Assembly: GCF_900182555.1 (NCBI RefSeq) | Contig: NZ_FXTH01000004.1 | Coordinates: forward strand, 1-64,000 | DNA length: 64,000 nt | Source of the DNA: Fodinibius sediminis | GTDB taxonomy: Bacteria; Bacteroidota; Rhodothermia; Balneolales; Balneolaceae | Direction of reading: 5' to 3' | Made by a program: the position numbers and the translations under genes | Notes under the pieces: model-generated | The model's input: only the letters and a program-made list of their open reading frames with translations | Told to the model about the DNA's origin: nothing | Database searches by the model: none | Part shown: positions 26,624 through 36,788 of the stretch, piece after piece | Position numbering within the stretch: position 1 is the stretch's first letter | Layout: every line of letters begins with the position of its first letter

Positions 26624-27727
26624 TCATACTTTTATGAAAATCTTATTCTTGTACAAGAAATAGACCGGAATATAGCAAAGGAAGCAAAAGAACAGCGCCC
26701 ACAGCAGGGAAACGACAAATGGATTGATCCCTGCTGAAACGCCTCCGTTCATGAACAACGACCGCAGGCTTTCATCCCCCAGCCAGTCCGAATGGGTGAC
26801 GATGGGAAGGATCCCGGAAATAACATAAGCCGTTATGGCATTCGTCCCAAAAACCACACCGGCAAAAGTGCCATTGGATTTTCCCAGTACATCGATCCAG
26901 TAATAACAAGCTCCCAGCACCATAGACGCCAGCCCGGAGGTATGGAGCACATAAGAGCTGGTCCACAGGTGTTTGTTGATGGGGAAAAACCAGTTCCACA
27001 CATTGCCAAGGACAAAGGCCACAAAGCCTCCCACCATCAGCCCCACCACCTTCTGTTCGCGTGTTCGATCACTTACAATCAGGTATCCGGCAATCATTCC
27101 TGTCATGCCCGTAGCGATGGCCGGCAGCGTGCTAAGGATACCCTCCGGATCCCAGGTTCCCTGATACAACCTTCCCGGGATGAAGGTACTGTCGATCCAT
27201 GCCGCAATATTTTTGCCCGGCTCGGCCAGCGAAAGACCTTCTCCCGGATGGGGGATCAGGACAATCATCAGCCAGTATCCTACCAGCAGCGCGCCGCCAA
27301 GCCACCACTGCGTTCTTCTGGAGGTATACAAGAACAGGAGCGCACAGGCAAAGAAAACGATGGCAATACGCTGCAGGACCCCGGGAATGCGGATATTGGC
27401 AAAATCAAATTCGGGAAATACATTCAGAAAGAGGCCCAGCCCAAAAATAATAAGCGACCGTTTGATGATTTTAGGAACCATCGCTCCCCGCTCCCGTCCC
27501 TTCGAAAGATACTTGGTATAGGCCAGGACAATAGAAACCCCTACAATGAAAATAAAGAAGGGAAACACATAATCCGTAGGTGTTGCCCCGTTCCATTCCG
27601 CATGTTTCAGGGGCGCAAAGGTATACTGGTACGCTCCCGGCGTATTAACAATGATCATCCCGATGATAGTCAGTCCACGGAAAAAATCCAGGGAGATCAA
27701 CCGTTTTGATAGTGGTTTGTCTGCCAT
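26624..27727 (-). CDS. Heparan-alpha-glucosaminide N-acetyltransferase-like membrane protein (NagX/DUF5009 type)
   Basis: 367 residues and about 10-11 membrane helices. The N-terminal signature SLDFFRGLTIIGMIIVN is followed by His42 in KHAEWNG and by DYVFPFFIFIVGVS, the hallmark of the HGSNAT/NagX family; that His is the proposed acetyl carrier. The human relative transfers acetyl from cytosolic acetyl-CoA across the membrane to glucosamine ends. Here it is paired with an exported deacetylase, so acetylation state of an amino sugar seems to be handled in the periplasm. Only 3 bases separate it from the gene upstream. Confidence 0.85.
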   Translation of the reverse strand: MADKPLSKRLISLDFFRGLTIIGMIIVNTPGAYQYTFAPLKHAEWNGATPTDYVFPFFIFIVGVSIVLAYTKYLSKGRERGAMVPKIIKRSLIIFGLGLFLNVFPEFDFANIRIPGVLQRIAIVFFACALLFLYTSRRTQWWLGGALLVGYWLMIVLIPHPGEGLSLAEPGKNIAAWIDSTFIPGRLYQGTWDPEGILSTLPAIATGMTGMIAGYLIVSDRTREQKVVGLMVGGFVAFVLGNVWNWFFPINKHLWTSSYVLHTSGLASMVLGACYYWIDVLGKSNGTFAGVVFGTNAITAYVISGILPIVTHSDWLGDESLRSLFMNGGVSAGINPFVVSLLWALFFCFLCYIPVYFLYKNKIFIKV

Positions 27728-27730
27728 AGG

Positions 27731-29908
27731 TTACTTTTTGTCTGATGTTGGAACAATTATATTTAAATACCTGCCCAGCCAGTACGGTAACAGATATTCG
27801 TCCCCTGCCAGTGACCGCAGACCACCGTGGCCGGCGTCCAGTTTAAATGGATTAGCATTATGCCTGGCGGTCTCCCTTTCTCCCGGGGGTAACAATTCTT
27901 TGGTCGTTTGAGCCCGGAAGTTGGGTTCAAGGTACTCCAGATCCTTCCGATGAGCGTTCTTAATGTCCCATCGTACCATATCAAGCTGAAATTCTCTGAG
28001 GTGCCATTTTACTGATTCAAGATCAATATTGCCAGCCGTTCCACGGGTAATTAAATTCCACAAGGCATTCCGCTCCGGTTTTTCTATAGCCCAGTGATCG
28101 GCAATCACTTTACCATAGGCTTGCTTGAGCTCATCATTCAATGCATAATGGTACAGTACCCAGTAAGTCAGAAATGCCATCTCATCGTCGGAGTGGTTCC
28201 ACCCTCCCTCTCCCATATTATGGCCTTTGTAGATATATCCCGGCGTTGAACCAATCTTTTCGAGTGGTATTTTGATGTTATCCAGGTAACCGTGGTCATT
28301 GAACAAACGGTACATCTCCCTTTTATAGCGCTCCTTTCCGGTAAGCGTATAAGCCAGCTGAAGTCCTGCTGTTATGGTGGTACTGCCCAGTTTACGGTCT
28401 ACAATGGTCTCCGGGTACCAGTTGATGTATTCCGGATTCCACCGCCCCCATAATGTAGGCTCGCCGTGGATGTCCACGAAATAATAATCATTATCAATGA
28501 TGTGCGTCATAATCTGGTCGATAAACCGGGCGACCCGTCTTTTTTCCTCCCGGTCCAGGTCAAGCAGTTGATTCATGATACCGGCCACCCAGATATAGGC
28601 CACAAACTCATCACTGCTGGTGGTCCCCTTCCATTCCCACTCCCCGTCGACACCGGGACGCCAGTCATCCGGACCTCCCGACAGGCGAAACCCCTTCCGT
28701 TCAAAGGTTCTCGCCGGAAAACCATCCAGTGGATTTATCGAGATCAACCGCTCGAAAGCTTCAAAGGATTCCAGGGCATTCCGCCGGGCTTCCGGATCCC
28801 CGGTAACAGCATATCGGAAAACCTCGCTCCCCAGGTAGAACGAAGTCCACAGCCCGTCATTATCAGTGTCTGTCATCTCCATTGTGGAATAATCGCCCGG
28901 CTCACGCATCCTCACCTCGCCGATCAGTCCATATCTCAAATGTCTTTTCCGAATTCGTTCATAAAAATGATCGGCTTTGTCTTTCAACGTCATTGACCTA
29001 AAATGCACTTCTGAGATCCCCTTCTCTGTCAAGGCGTACGCATTTCCCTCAGAATCCAGGGTCACATCCACTACCAGGTCATCCTGCAGCCACCTGCGCG
29101 AGGCGTAATACCGGTAGTCTTCAAAGTCCCGGGTGGAATACATTCCCATAGCCGAACCGCCCCACAGTTTTCCATTGTGATAAGTCAGGGAAGTGGCCGG
29201 GATGACGGGAAGTGCTGTCCGCAGCCCTTCTGCTTCTTTCCAGTTTCCAGTTGACAAGGCGTAATACCCTTCCTGATTGGCAATAAACAGCTTATCATCA
29301 CCGAAGGTCCATGCTGTGATAGCCGGATCATCAACCACCTGTTTGATCTCATCCCCCCGGAGCCTGTAGATGCCGGTTTCCGTCAACAAGAAGAAATCAT
29401 TCCCATGGCTTTTTATTCCGCGAACCGGCTCCTCCAGCATATGCGTATACTGCTGGTTATCCCCCACAATCGTGCAATAGTTTTCTCCGGACAGCAAGAC
29501 CGCCCCGCTCCTGTTAACAGCTATGCGGCTGTATTTTCGGCTCTCAAAGGTCCCATAGGGCTTGCCGGCATAGGCATTCGACAGGTAGTGATCCTCATAC
29601 AGGTAATACAGAATACCCGTCTCGCTCTGAAGGGTTATATCAACCGGCTTCCGGTCGGCCAGCGGGCGATACCGTTGGTCGGGGACCAGCTCATCCTCAA
29701 TGATAATGTACAGTCCCTGATTCGTGAGGGCCAGGACATTGTCATTTCTATCAACGACCATCTTCTGCATCTGCAGGCCCGCCCCTGTACTCTCCACAGG
29801 GTATTTTATGGATACGGGCTGCCGAAAGCTCTGATCCGCAAAAGATTGGGCATACAGAATATTAGTACTTAACAACAGAATTACCAGAGTCCATCGTGAC
29901 ATAGTCAT
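27731..29908 (-). CDS. Exported two-domain protein: beta-propeller plus alpha/alpha toroid, unknown function
   Basis: 725 residues with a signal peptide (LVILLLSTNILYAQ). Residues about 30-310 read as repeated beta blades (short repeats like DRNDNVLALTNQGLY and DSEGNAYALTEKGI). Residues about 320-700 are helical with glycoside-hydrolase-toroid character: DTDNDGLWTSFYLGSEVFRYAVTG, WNPEYINWYPE and HNMGEGGWNHSDDEM. I cannot assign a CAZy family. It is the first gene of the glycan-processing run and overlaps no other gene. An ATG two codons downstream is an alternative start. A role in cleaving or sensing the glycan is inference from context. Confidence 0.7.
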   Translation of the reverse strand: MTMSRWTLVILLLSTNILYAQSFADQSFRQPVSIKYPVESTGAGLQMQKMVVDRNDNVLALTNQGLYIIIEDELVPDQRYRPLADRKPVDITLQSETGILYYLYEDHYLSNAYAGKPYGTFESRKYSRIAVNRSGAVLLSGENYCTIVGDNQQYTHMLEEPVRGIKSHGNDFFLLTETGIYRLRGDEIKQVVDDPAITAWTFGDDKLFIANQEGYYALSTGNWKEAEGLRTALPVIPATSLTYHNGKLWGGSAMGMYSTRDFEDYRYYASRRWLQDDLVVDVTLDSEGNAYALTEKGISEVHFRSMTLKDKADHFYERIRKRHLRYGLIGEVRMREPGDYSTMEMTDTDNDGLWTSFYLGSEVFRYAVTGDPEARRNALESFEAFERLISINPLDGFPARTFERKGFRLSGGPDDWRPGVDGEWEWKGTTSSDEFVAYIWVAGIMNQLLDLDREEKRRVARFIDQIMTHIIDNDYYFVDIHGEPTLWGRWNPEYINWYPETIVDRKLGSTTITAGLQLAYTLTGKERYKREMYRLFNDHGYLDNIKIPLEKIGSTPGYIYKGHNMGEGGWNHSDDEMAFLTYWVLYHYALNDELKQAYGKVIADHWAIEKPERNALWNLITRGTAGNIDLESVKWHLREFQLDMVRWDIKNAHRKDLEYLEPNFRAQTTKELLPPGERETARHNANPFKLDAGHGGLRSLAGDEYLLPYWLGRYLNIIVPTSDKK

Positions 29909-30009
29909 ACGTCATTTTTTTAATTAGCCATATTTCATTTAATATCACCCGCATCATGCACCGTTATTTTCCAGCTATTTTGTCCCTCCATACCTGAAAC
30001 ACAATTTAT

Positions 30010-30052
30010 AAAAAAAGCCCTGCTGGCTGAATAACATTCAAATCAGCCAGCA
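30010..30052 (-). terminator. Rho-independent terminator after the SusC/SusD/PqaA operon
   Basis: A perfect 10-bp stem (TGCTGGCTGA at 30021-30030, TCAGCCAGCA at 30043-30052) with a 12-base loop. On the minus strand it is followed by GGGC and seven T residues. It lies 140 bases after the stop of the PqaA-like gene and separates it from the next operon. Confidence 0.85.
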
Positions 30053-30192
30053 ATCGCTTCTGTTATCACCATTGTAAAAAGAGAACCGGCGGTCATGCCG
30101 ATACTCTTCAGATAGCTTGTCTCATTCTCTCGACTTTCAGGTATTAATCCCTACTATTGGTTGCTGTATGGACACTTAACTTACCTTGTAAT

Positions 30193-31569
30193 CTATTCCA
30201 TCTTATCCAGGTATACGGAATCTTTACCAGCGACAAACGTCCGGGTACTCAATGGGTATCGCGAGCGGACATCTCCCTCATAGACCACATTCCAGTAGAT
30301 TGCCAGGAAACCCTTCTCAGGGTGGGCAACAGTGGTCGAAAACCTGCCCGTTTCGTCAGGAGAAGCCGGTACCATAGTCCACTGGTCATCTCTGAAATCA
30401 CGGTCTGTAGAATGAGCAACCCATTGTTCAATCTGTTTCACCGGCTGCTCCGAGGATATTGAAATGCGCAGCCCTTCTTCATCCCTGTCATATTCATACG
30501 TAAATACCGGATAGGCCGAATCATCGATCATATCGCCAAAGAACTCACTGAGCACCGGTGTGGCTTCCTCCCCATCCCTCAGGCCGTGGCCGGCATTCGG
30601 GGTATAGAAGATATAGTTCTCACCCGGAAGCTGATCGAAATAATTCTTAACCGCATCAACCAGCCAATACGGATCATTTGTCCCTATAAAAATTAATTTG
30701 GGCATATCCAATGCCTCCCGGTACGAGAAAGGGTCAATCATGGTAACCAGCTCTTTTCCGGACGGAGAATTTATATCCTGGGCAATGCCAAGACGTACAT
30801 AATCCTGAATTTCAATACTGTAATCGCCCCACGTCTGTACCTGGTAGTCCACATTCAATGGCATGTTCAGCACATCTATTACACTCGGAGCAATAGCTTT
30901 TACCCGTTCATCACTGGCTCCCGTCAACCACGTAGTCCACCCGCGCTTGGAATAACCGGTCAGCAAAAAATCATTGACTGGCCGCCCCACCTGGCTCTCT
31001 GCGAAATCCTGTACTGCATCCATCGCTTTAACCACACTCTTGACCATTGGAAAAAGAAGCGGCCAGCTGAGATCCCCATCCTTTTTATAATTGTGCAACG
31101 TATAGGAGATAATTTCATCCTCTGTCCTACCCTCAAAAAGCGGCTGATTAGGCACTTGTTTAATTAAAGCCGTAATGGCCTTGTTTTCCCGGGCTATTGC
31201 ATCAACAGCCTGCAACGTCTCATCATCCATAACGGGATGAAGACTCGTGCCGCTGTTGCTCCCTCCCGAAATAAAGAGCAGGGCATCATCCGCTGCAATC
31301 TCCCGGGGGACCACAATACTAAGGGAGTGTTTCCAGATGAAGTCTCTCCATGTTTGTGATATCAGCTCAATCTGATAAATCATATTCCCATTATGTTCAG
31401 ACGTATGCTCCAGCTCCCAGCTGAACGACGCATCCGAATTATCCAGGTAAGCCCGCAGTGCATTAGCCGGGACAACCTCTTCCGCTGTGCGGGTCTTCTT
31501 TCTGCTCTCCCCGCATTGCATATTTGTTGCCAGGAAAACGAGTGCAATCAACCAACCGATTCTATTCAT
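30193..31569 (-). CDS. PhoPQ-activated-pathogenicity-related (PqaA-like) alpha/beta hydrolase lipoprotein
   Basis: 458 residues with a lipoprotein signal (LATNMQC). The PqaA family is marked by the N-terminal ALRAYLDNSDASFSWE region, the nucleophile elbow GYSKRGWTTW, Asp in IGTNDPYWLVD and His in PNAGHGL. The family is an alpha/beta hydrolase of uncertain substrate. The frame is open to 31767 but that part overlaps the susD-like gene and has no signal, so the ATG at 31569 is used. It is last in the second SusC/SusD operon, where an esterase or peptidase acting on side groups would fit. Confidence 0.85.
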   Translation of the reverse strand: MNRIGWLIALVFLATNMQCGESRKKTRTAEEVVPANALRAYLDNSDASFSWELEHTSEHNGNMIYQIELISQTWRDFIWKHSLSIVVPREIAADDALLFISGGSNSGTSLHPVMDDETLQAVDAIARENKAITALIKQVPNQPLFEGRTEDEIISYTLHNYKKDGDLSWPLLFPMVKSVVKAMDAVQDFAESQVGRPVNDFLLTGYSKRGWTTWLTGASDERVKAIAPSVIDVLNMPLNVDYQVQTWGDYSIEIQDYVRLGIAQDINSPSGKELVTMIDPFSYREALDMPKLIFIGTNDPYWLVDAVKNYFDQLPGENYIFYTPNAGHGLRDGEEATPVLSEFFGDMIDDSAYPVFTYEYDRDEEGLRISISSEQPVKQIEQWVAHSTDRDFRDDQWTMVPASPDETGRFSTTVAHPEKGFLAIYWNVVYEGDVRSRYPLSTRTFVAGKDSVYLDKME

Positions 31570-31733
31570 TACGTACTGTTTGTAAACATTAATCTTGTTT
31601 AGGTTGTCTATGATATACGTTGATGCTGTACCCAACTCGATCACATTCCAATAACTTTTACTATTCAGTTCATAAGAGTGATACCGGAAACCCAGTCGCC
31701 TTCCACCTGATGGCCAGTACGCATCTGCTGCAA

Positions 31734-33359
31734 TTAATAGGGTTCGTCCGTACCAGCCAGTATCCATGTTTTATCCCACTGGCTGTTGACTTCTCCCTGG
31801 GAAAACGCTGTTGATACCAGCCGCTCTATCGCCTCGTTAACGTTTTGGGGATTGAAGTTCAGCTCATTACTGCCGTACTGAAATCTCAGCGGCAGGCCTT
31901 CTCTTGGAGCGGCCGGGCCCGTTTCCATGGCTGGCAATCCGGTTCGCCTGTAATCAAACCAGGCCTCCTGGGCGGCGGTCCAGCTGGCAATCCACTTCTG
32001 TCTCATAATACGCTCCAGGGTACCATCATACGTCACATTGACCCGGCTTAAATAGGTTTCGGCATGTTCGCCCACGCCCCATTCCTCCAATGAAGCCCGC
32101 ACCCCGGCATTATAGTAGCCCTCGGCATCAGCGAGCCATCCTTTGTGAGCAGCTTCAGCAAGGATAAAATTTAACTCGGCATAGGTCATCAACCTGGCAT
32201 TGAGCAAAGGCCCGCTGGCATTGCGGTACCGGTCATGTAGATAGGAGACAAACCGGTTATTGGACGTCTGGCCCGGTGTGGGATTTAAATTATAACCAGA
32301 GGGAGTCGTCATCTGGGTGGGCACACCGACATAGTCCGGATTGGTATTGACCTGGCTTTCATCTACCTGGTCAGCATGCAGATAACGAACTCCATCTACT
32401 ATTTCGTTATGCGGATATTCATCGCTTATCCTGGTAGGGACTTCGACATTGGCAAACCAGACCCCCATGCGCGGATCATTACGCTCACGCAGCGCTTCCA
32501 CTAATGTTTCAGCAGGTCGGATACGCCGGAAGTTACTCCCGTCGGTCCCGTCAAATACGGTGTTATTGGGCCAGGCCGACCGTTCATTGGAACCCGGAAA
32601 ATTCATCAGGGCATGATCCTCATTGCTCTCAAATATGGGCTGGCTTTGAACAATATTTACAAACTCCGATTGCACATCCATCTTCTCAGAAACCCGCATC
32701 AGGTATCGCAGCAGAAGCGAGTTGGCAAACTTTTGCCATTTAGCCGGATCACCGTTGTATATTATGTCGGCCTTCTCGGTCTCGGCAAATATTTCCGGGT
32801 ATGAATTCTTACCTTTTGAGAGTAGCTGATCGGCCTCTTTCAGGTCTGCAATGATCCCCTGGTAGATGGCTTTCTGGGTATCGTAGGTGGGACTGATATT
32901 CTCCGCTCCCCCCAAATTGCCCTTCAAGGCATCGGAGTAGGGAGCATCTCCCCACAAGTCGGTAATCTGGGCGTAGATAAAGGATTTCATCACAAGGGAA
33001 ACCCCCTGGTGGAAAGCCATCTCATTTTCCACAGCTTTTTCGTACACCGTTTGATTGTTCCTCAGCATACTGTAGTAGTTCCCCCAGTCCCTGGGGCCCC
33101 AGTCATAATTATTGTGACCGCTGAACCAGGCGTCTTTCTGGGTGTGTTGCATAACCCCCGCCGCATCCTGGTAGCCCAGGTGCGTATAGGTTGCAGCCGC
33201 ATCTGTCAATACCGTGGACAGGATCAAATCCGCATTGGCCTTCCCCTCGGGAACCCCATTTGGATTTTCATTGAGTTCCGTCAGGTCCTTGCAGGATGGT
33301 ACCGATAAACCGAGAACTAATGCCAGAACAACAAATAGTATGTTATTGAAATATTTCAT
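31734..33359 (-). CDS. SusD/RagB-family lipoprotein (SusD-like_2 type)
   Basis: 541 residues with a lipoprotein signal (LGLSVPSC, Cys23) and the SusD-like_2 opening KDLTELNENPNGV. Helical repeats and MTYAELNFILAEAAHKGW near residue 400 fit the family. It pairs with the SusC gene 13 bases upstream. This is a different SusD subfamily from the one at 6276-7937, so the two loci were probably acquired or evolved separately and bind different ligands. Confidence 0.92.
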   Translation of the reverse strand: MKYFNNILFVVLALVLGLSVPSCKDLTELNENPNGVPEGKANADLILSTVLTDAAATYTHLGYQDAAGVMQHTQKDAWFSGHNNYDWGPRDWGNYYSMLRNNQTVYEKAVENEMAFHQGVSLVMKSFIYAQITDLWGDAPYSDALKGNLGGAENISPTYDTQKAIYQGIIADLKEADQLLSKGKNSYPEIFAETEKADIIYNGDPAKWQKFANSLLLRYLMRVSEKMDVQSEFVNIVQSQPIFESNEDHALMNFPGSNERSAWPNNTVFDGTDGSNFRRIRPAETLVEALRERNDPRMGVWFANVEVPTRISDEYPHNEIVDGVRYLHADQVDESQVNTNPDYVGVPTQMTTPSGYNLNPTPGQTSNNRFVSYLHDRYRNASGPLLNARLMTYAELNFILAEAAHKGWLADAEGYYNAGVRASLEEWGVGEHAETYLSRVNVTYDGTLERIMRQKWIASWTAAQEAWFDYRRTGLPAMETGPAAPREGLPLRFQYGSNELNFNPQNVNEAIERLVSTAFSQGEVNSQWDKTWILAGTDEPY

Positions 33360-33371
33360 GATTCCGTAGAC

Positions 33372-36300
33372 TTAGAAATTTGCTGATAGTTTAACTCCGA
33401 CAGGCAACACAAAGGGCATGACGTTATATCGTTCAATACCCTGTTTAAAGAAGCCATTGCCTTCCGGCTGGAACGCCCGTTCCGGGTCTATTCCAATTTT
33501 CGCTTTGGTCCACAAGATGATATTACGACTGTAGAGGGTCAGCGCCATGTCATTCATCCCGATATTCAGGCGCTCCGTCCAGTTTTGAGGCAGCCGATAG
33601 GTCATGGATACCTCTCTGAGCTTCACAAACGATGCATCAAACATGGCCGTTTTGGTAAAGTCCCAGGGATAGTTATCAGCCATGGGAATATACCGCGTCC
33701 CCGGACCTCCTAAATTTTCGGTATATCCGATCAGGTTCCCCTCTTCGTCGTACTCGGCAATGACACCGGGATTAAATGTGCCGCTGCCCACCGGTATGCC
33801 CTCATAGTTAAATTCATAGCCTCCCATCTCAGGCGTCGGCCCGCCCACTCTCGGCGTTTGACCCACAATGATTGCACCGGCGTTATTTTTAAGATACTCC
33901 GCCATATCCCCGCTAATGTCATCGGGATTAATAATTTCATCCAGCTGCCGCTGGGTTGACCAGTCAGACTCCTGGTAGCGATAGGTCTGAGACACAAACT
34001 CTCCCCCCTGGCGCCAGTCGACATTCGCCGAGAAGGTGAAATTTTGGTAGGAAAAAGAGGTCTGCAGGCCGATCGTAAAATCGGGATTGAAGTTCCCGAT
34101 CTTGACCAGGTCATTGACGCCGCTCCGGCTCTGCCAGCTCCCCGACTCATCCAGCACCGGCCACCCGTAATAGGGCGAGTTGGGATCCTCCACTGTCACC
34201 AGCTCACGGTCATAGATATTTCCTATGTCTTCACCAACCCAGGAAAAAGCCCCGCCCTTGGCATCGGTCCAGAACTTGTAATAATCGATTCCTTCCGCCA
34301 GCTCCTCGATACGGGCCCGGTTATAGGTATAGTTCAGGTCGACATCGAAGCGGGAATCCCGGCTGGATAGCACAGTTGACCCAACCGATAGCTCTACGCC
34401 CCTGCTCGACACCAGCCCTGCATTGATGAGCTTGCTTCCATAGCCCGAGGACTGCGGAAGACTCAGGGGCAGGATCTGATTTTCATTGTCTGTTTCATAG
34501 TAGGTTCCCTCAAAACGGAACCGGTCGCCAAACAAGACCCATTCGGTACCTACTTCAACGGAGGTGATTATTTCGGGCTTCAGATCCGGGGTCAGGAGCG
34601 TACCGGGCGTTCCCAGCCGGGTCACATCGCCCCAGGCGCCCGCATTGTACAATGTCTGCTCCAGCCGGTAGGGATCCGTATCATTCCCAACCTGGGCCCA
34701 GCCGGCACGCAGCTTTATCATATCCACCTGGCCTCCCATATTGAACATATTGCTCAGTATTGCACTCGTGGATACAGAGGGATAAAAGTACGACCTGTTA
34801 TCAACTGGCAGCGTACTCGACCAGTCGTTTCGGGCCGTTACATCCACATACAGCATATTCTTGTATCCCAGACTCGCCAGGCCATAGGCGCTGTATATGG
34901 CCTTCTGGCTCCAGCTGCTTCCATAGTCCAGATCTTCGGGAGCGATATTTGACAGATTGTACAGCCCGGGAATCGTCAAGCCGCCACTGCTTGATGAGTT
35001 CGACGTACTGGAATTATAGCGATACAGGTAATTGCCGCCCGCGGATGCCCTCAGGGAAAAATTCGTAAAATCCTGATTATAATCCAGAGAGACGGAGGTA
35101 TTGTGCTCGGTCCGGTTTATCTTCTGGATTCCGTACGTACCCTGTGGATTGCGCGTATAGCTGTAGGGAATTTCTGTTTCTCGCTGCTCATTGAATCGAT
35201 CCAGCGAATAGCTGGCAGTCACAGATACGGTGGGAGAAATTTTCCAGTCGGCCCCGGCACGGCCAAATACCCGGTCCCGGATGAAGGCATTATTCACCTC
35301 ATGGGCCATAAAATAGGGATTGTTGTGATCCGGTACTGCAACCTGCTGGATACCCTCCTGGCCTTCTACCCAGTAATCTTTGTAATCCAGAATATTGATG
35401 TGCGAAGAAACCTCATAGGCCGCCTGCAGCGGATTGGTGCCCCGGTTGTTTGCCGGGATGTTATTGGAATTCGTCCGTCCGACATTCACATTCGTATTAA
35501 AGCTCAAGCTTGGACTGACAAAGTAAGTGCCATTCACATTCAGGGAATTGCGAAACAAATCGGAGCCGGGAATGATGCCCCTGTTGTTCATATTTGTGTA
35601 GGAAACCCGGAAAGCGCTGTTATCCGTACCCCCGCTGATAGCCATGTTATTGGTATTCGTGATACCCGTCTGTACAAAGTTCTCAATATTATCGGGATGT
35701 GAAACCAGTGATGTAGGGACGGGATCCCCGTTTTCATCCATCGGACTGTTCCACTGTACCGCCTTTTGCCCGATATCCAGCTGTGGGCCGAGCCGTGCCG
35801 CACTCCCTTCATCAATGATCAGCGGTCCTCCGGTCAGCTCCTGCCACTGGGCCTCGGTAAAGGGTGTCACGCCTGTAGCAAAAGTGTTGTGCATTTTTAA
35901 ATATTCGTAGGGCCTGTCAAAAACCGTACTTGTACTTATTGAAACCAGCATATCCTGGTTGCGGTCACCCGATTTGGTAGTAATCAGGACAACACCGTTG
36001 CCCGCCCGCGACCCATATAATGCCGCAGCACTGGCCCCTTTCAAAACGGAAACACTTTCGATGTCCGAAGCATTTAAATCGGAAATGGCATTCCCGTAGT
36101 CCACCACGTTGCGGTCACCAAACTGGTTTGAATTGCCCGACAGCGAATTGCTAACCGGGACCCCGTCAATGACGAACAGGGGCTGATCGTCGCCGGTCAA
36201 TGATGTTGCTCCCCGGATAACCATACTCACCGAAGAGCTTGCCGTACCACCGGTAGCATTAATGCTCACACCCGACATCTTTCCGGAAAGGGAATTGAGA

Positions 36301-36788
36301 ACATTTTCCTGGGTCACCTGGTTCAGCTCATCACCGCTCACTTCCTCCACGGCGTATCCCAGCGACTGCTGCTCCCTTGAAATACCCAGGGCTGTTACTA
36401 CCACCTGGTCCAGTGCCTCGGAACTGGGCTCCATCTGAATATCAATAACCGTCCTCCCATCAACGCTTATCTCCCGGGTGGCATAACCTATATAAGAGAC
36501 CACCAGTATTGCATCCGATGAGGGCAATTCAAGGACGTAGTCGCCATCAGCGTTCGTTGAGGTGCCGATGGTGGTTCCCTCCACCATGATATTCACTCCA
36601 ATGAGAGAGTCCCCATTGGAGGCATCGGTAACCGTACCCTGCACCGTCACGTTCTGTCCTGCCTGCTGTGCCCGGGCGTGTTCTGTCATGAAAAATACCA
36701 GCATCACAATTAAAACACGGCCCATGTTGATCGCTTGTTGTCCACTATACACTCCTCCTGTATAACTCTTTCTATATCCCTTTTTCAT
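33372..36788 (-). CDS. SusC/RagA-family TonB-linked outer-membrane transporter
   Basis: 1,138 residues, full length for the family. After the signal (ending near HARAQQ) come a carboxypeptidase-regulatory-like domain (about 48-130: VQGTVTDASNGDSLIGVNI), the TonB plug (ALDQVVVTALGI, then SVLKGASAAALYGSRAGNGVVLITTK) and the 22-strand barrel ending PVGVKLSANF. It has no STN domain, so unlike the other SusC it should not signal to an anti-sigma factor. It heads the operon with SusD and PqaA-like genes. A second possible start is the Met at residue 22. Confidence 0.93.
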   Translation of the reverse strand: MKKGYRKSYTGGVYSGQQAINMGRVLIVMLVFFMTEHARAQQAGQNVTVQGTVTDASNGDSLIGVNIMVEGTTIGTSTNADGDYVLELPSSDAILVVSYIGYATREISVDGRTVIDIQMEPSSEALDQVVVTALGISREQQSLGYAVEEVSGDELNQVTQENVLNSLSGKMSGVSINATGGTASSSVSMVIRGATSLTGDDQPLFVIDGVPVSNSLSGNSNQFGDRNVVDYGNAISDLNASDIESVSVLKGASAAALYGSRAGNGVVLITTKSGDRNQDMLVSISTSTVFDRPYEYLKMHNTFATGVTPFTEAQWQELTGGPLIIDEGSAARLGPQLDIGQKAVQWNSPMDENGDPVPTSLVSHPDNIENFVQTGITNTNNMAISGGTDNSAFRVSYTNMNNRGIIPGSDLFRNSLNVNGTYFVSPSLSFNTNVNVGRTNSNNIPANNRGTNPLQAAYEVSSHINILDYKDYWVEGQEGIQQVAVPDHNNPYFMAHEVNNAFIRDRVFGRAGADWKISPTVSVTASYSLDRFNEQRETEIPYSYTRNPQGTYGIQKINRTEHNTSVSLDYNQDFTNFSLRASAGGNYLYRYNSSTSNSSSSGGLTIPGLYNLSNIAPEDLDYGSSWSQKAIYSAYGLASLGYKNMLYVDVTARNDWSSTLPVDNRSYFYPSVSTSAILSNMFNMGGQVDMIKLRAGWAQVGNDTDPYRLEQTLYNAGAWGDVTRLGTPGTLLTPDLKPEIITSVEVGTEWVLFGDRFRFEGTYYETDNENQILPLSLPQSSGYGSKLINAGLVSSRGVELSVGSTVLSSRDSRFDVDLNYTYNRARIEELAEGIDYYKFWTDAKGGAFSWVGEDIGNIYDRELVTVEDPNSPYYGWPVLDESGSWQSRSGVNDLVKIGNFNPDFTIGLQTSFSYQNFTFSANVDWRQGGEFVSQTYRYQESDWSTQRQLDEIINPDDISGDMAEYLKNNAGAIIVGQTPRVGGPTPEMGGYEFNYEGIPVGSGTFNPGVIAEYDEEGNLIGYTENLGGPGTRYIPMADNYPWDFTKTAMFDASFVKLREVSMTYRLPQNWTERLNIGMNDMALTLYSRNIILWTKAKIGIDPERAFQPEGNGFFKQGIERYNVMPFVLPVGVKLSANF

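Noticed and set aside
31570-31767. N-terminal extension of the PqaA-like protein
   Set aside because: It would overlap the susD-like gene and place 66 non-signal residues before a clear lipoprotein signal.
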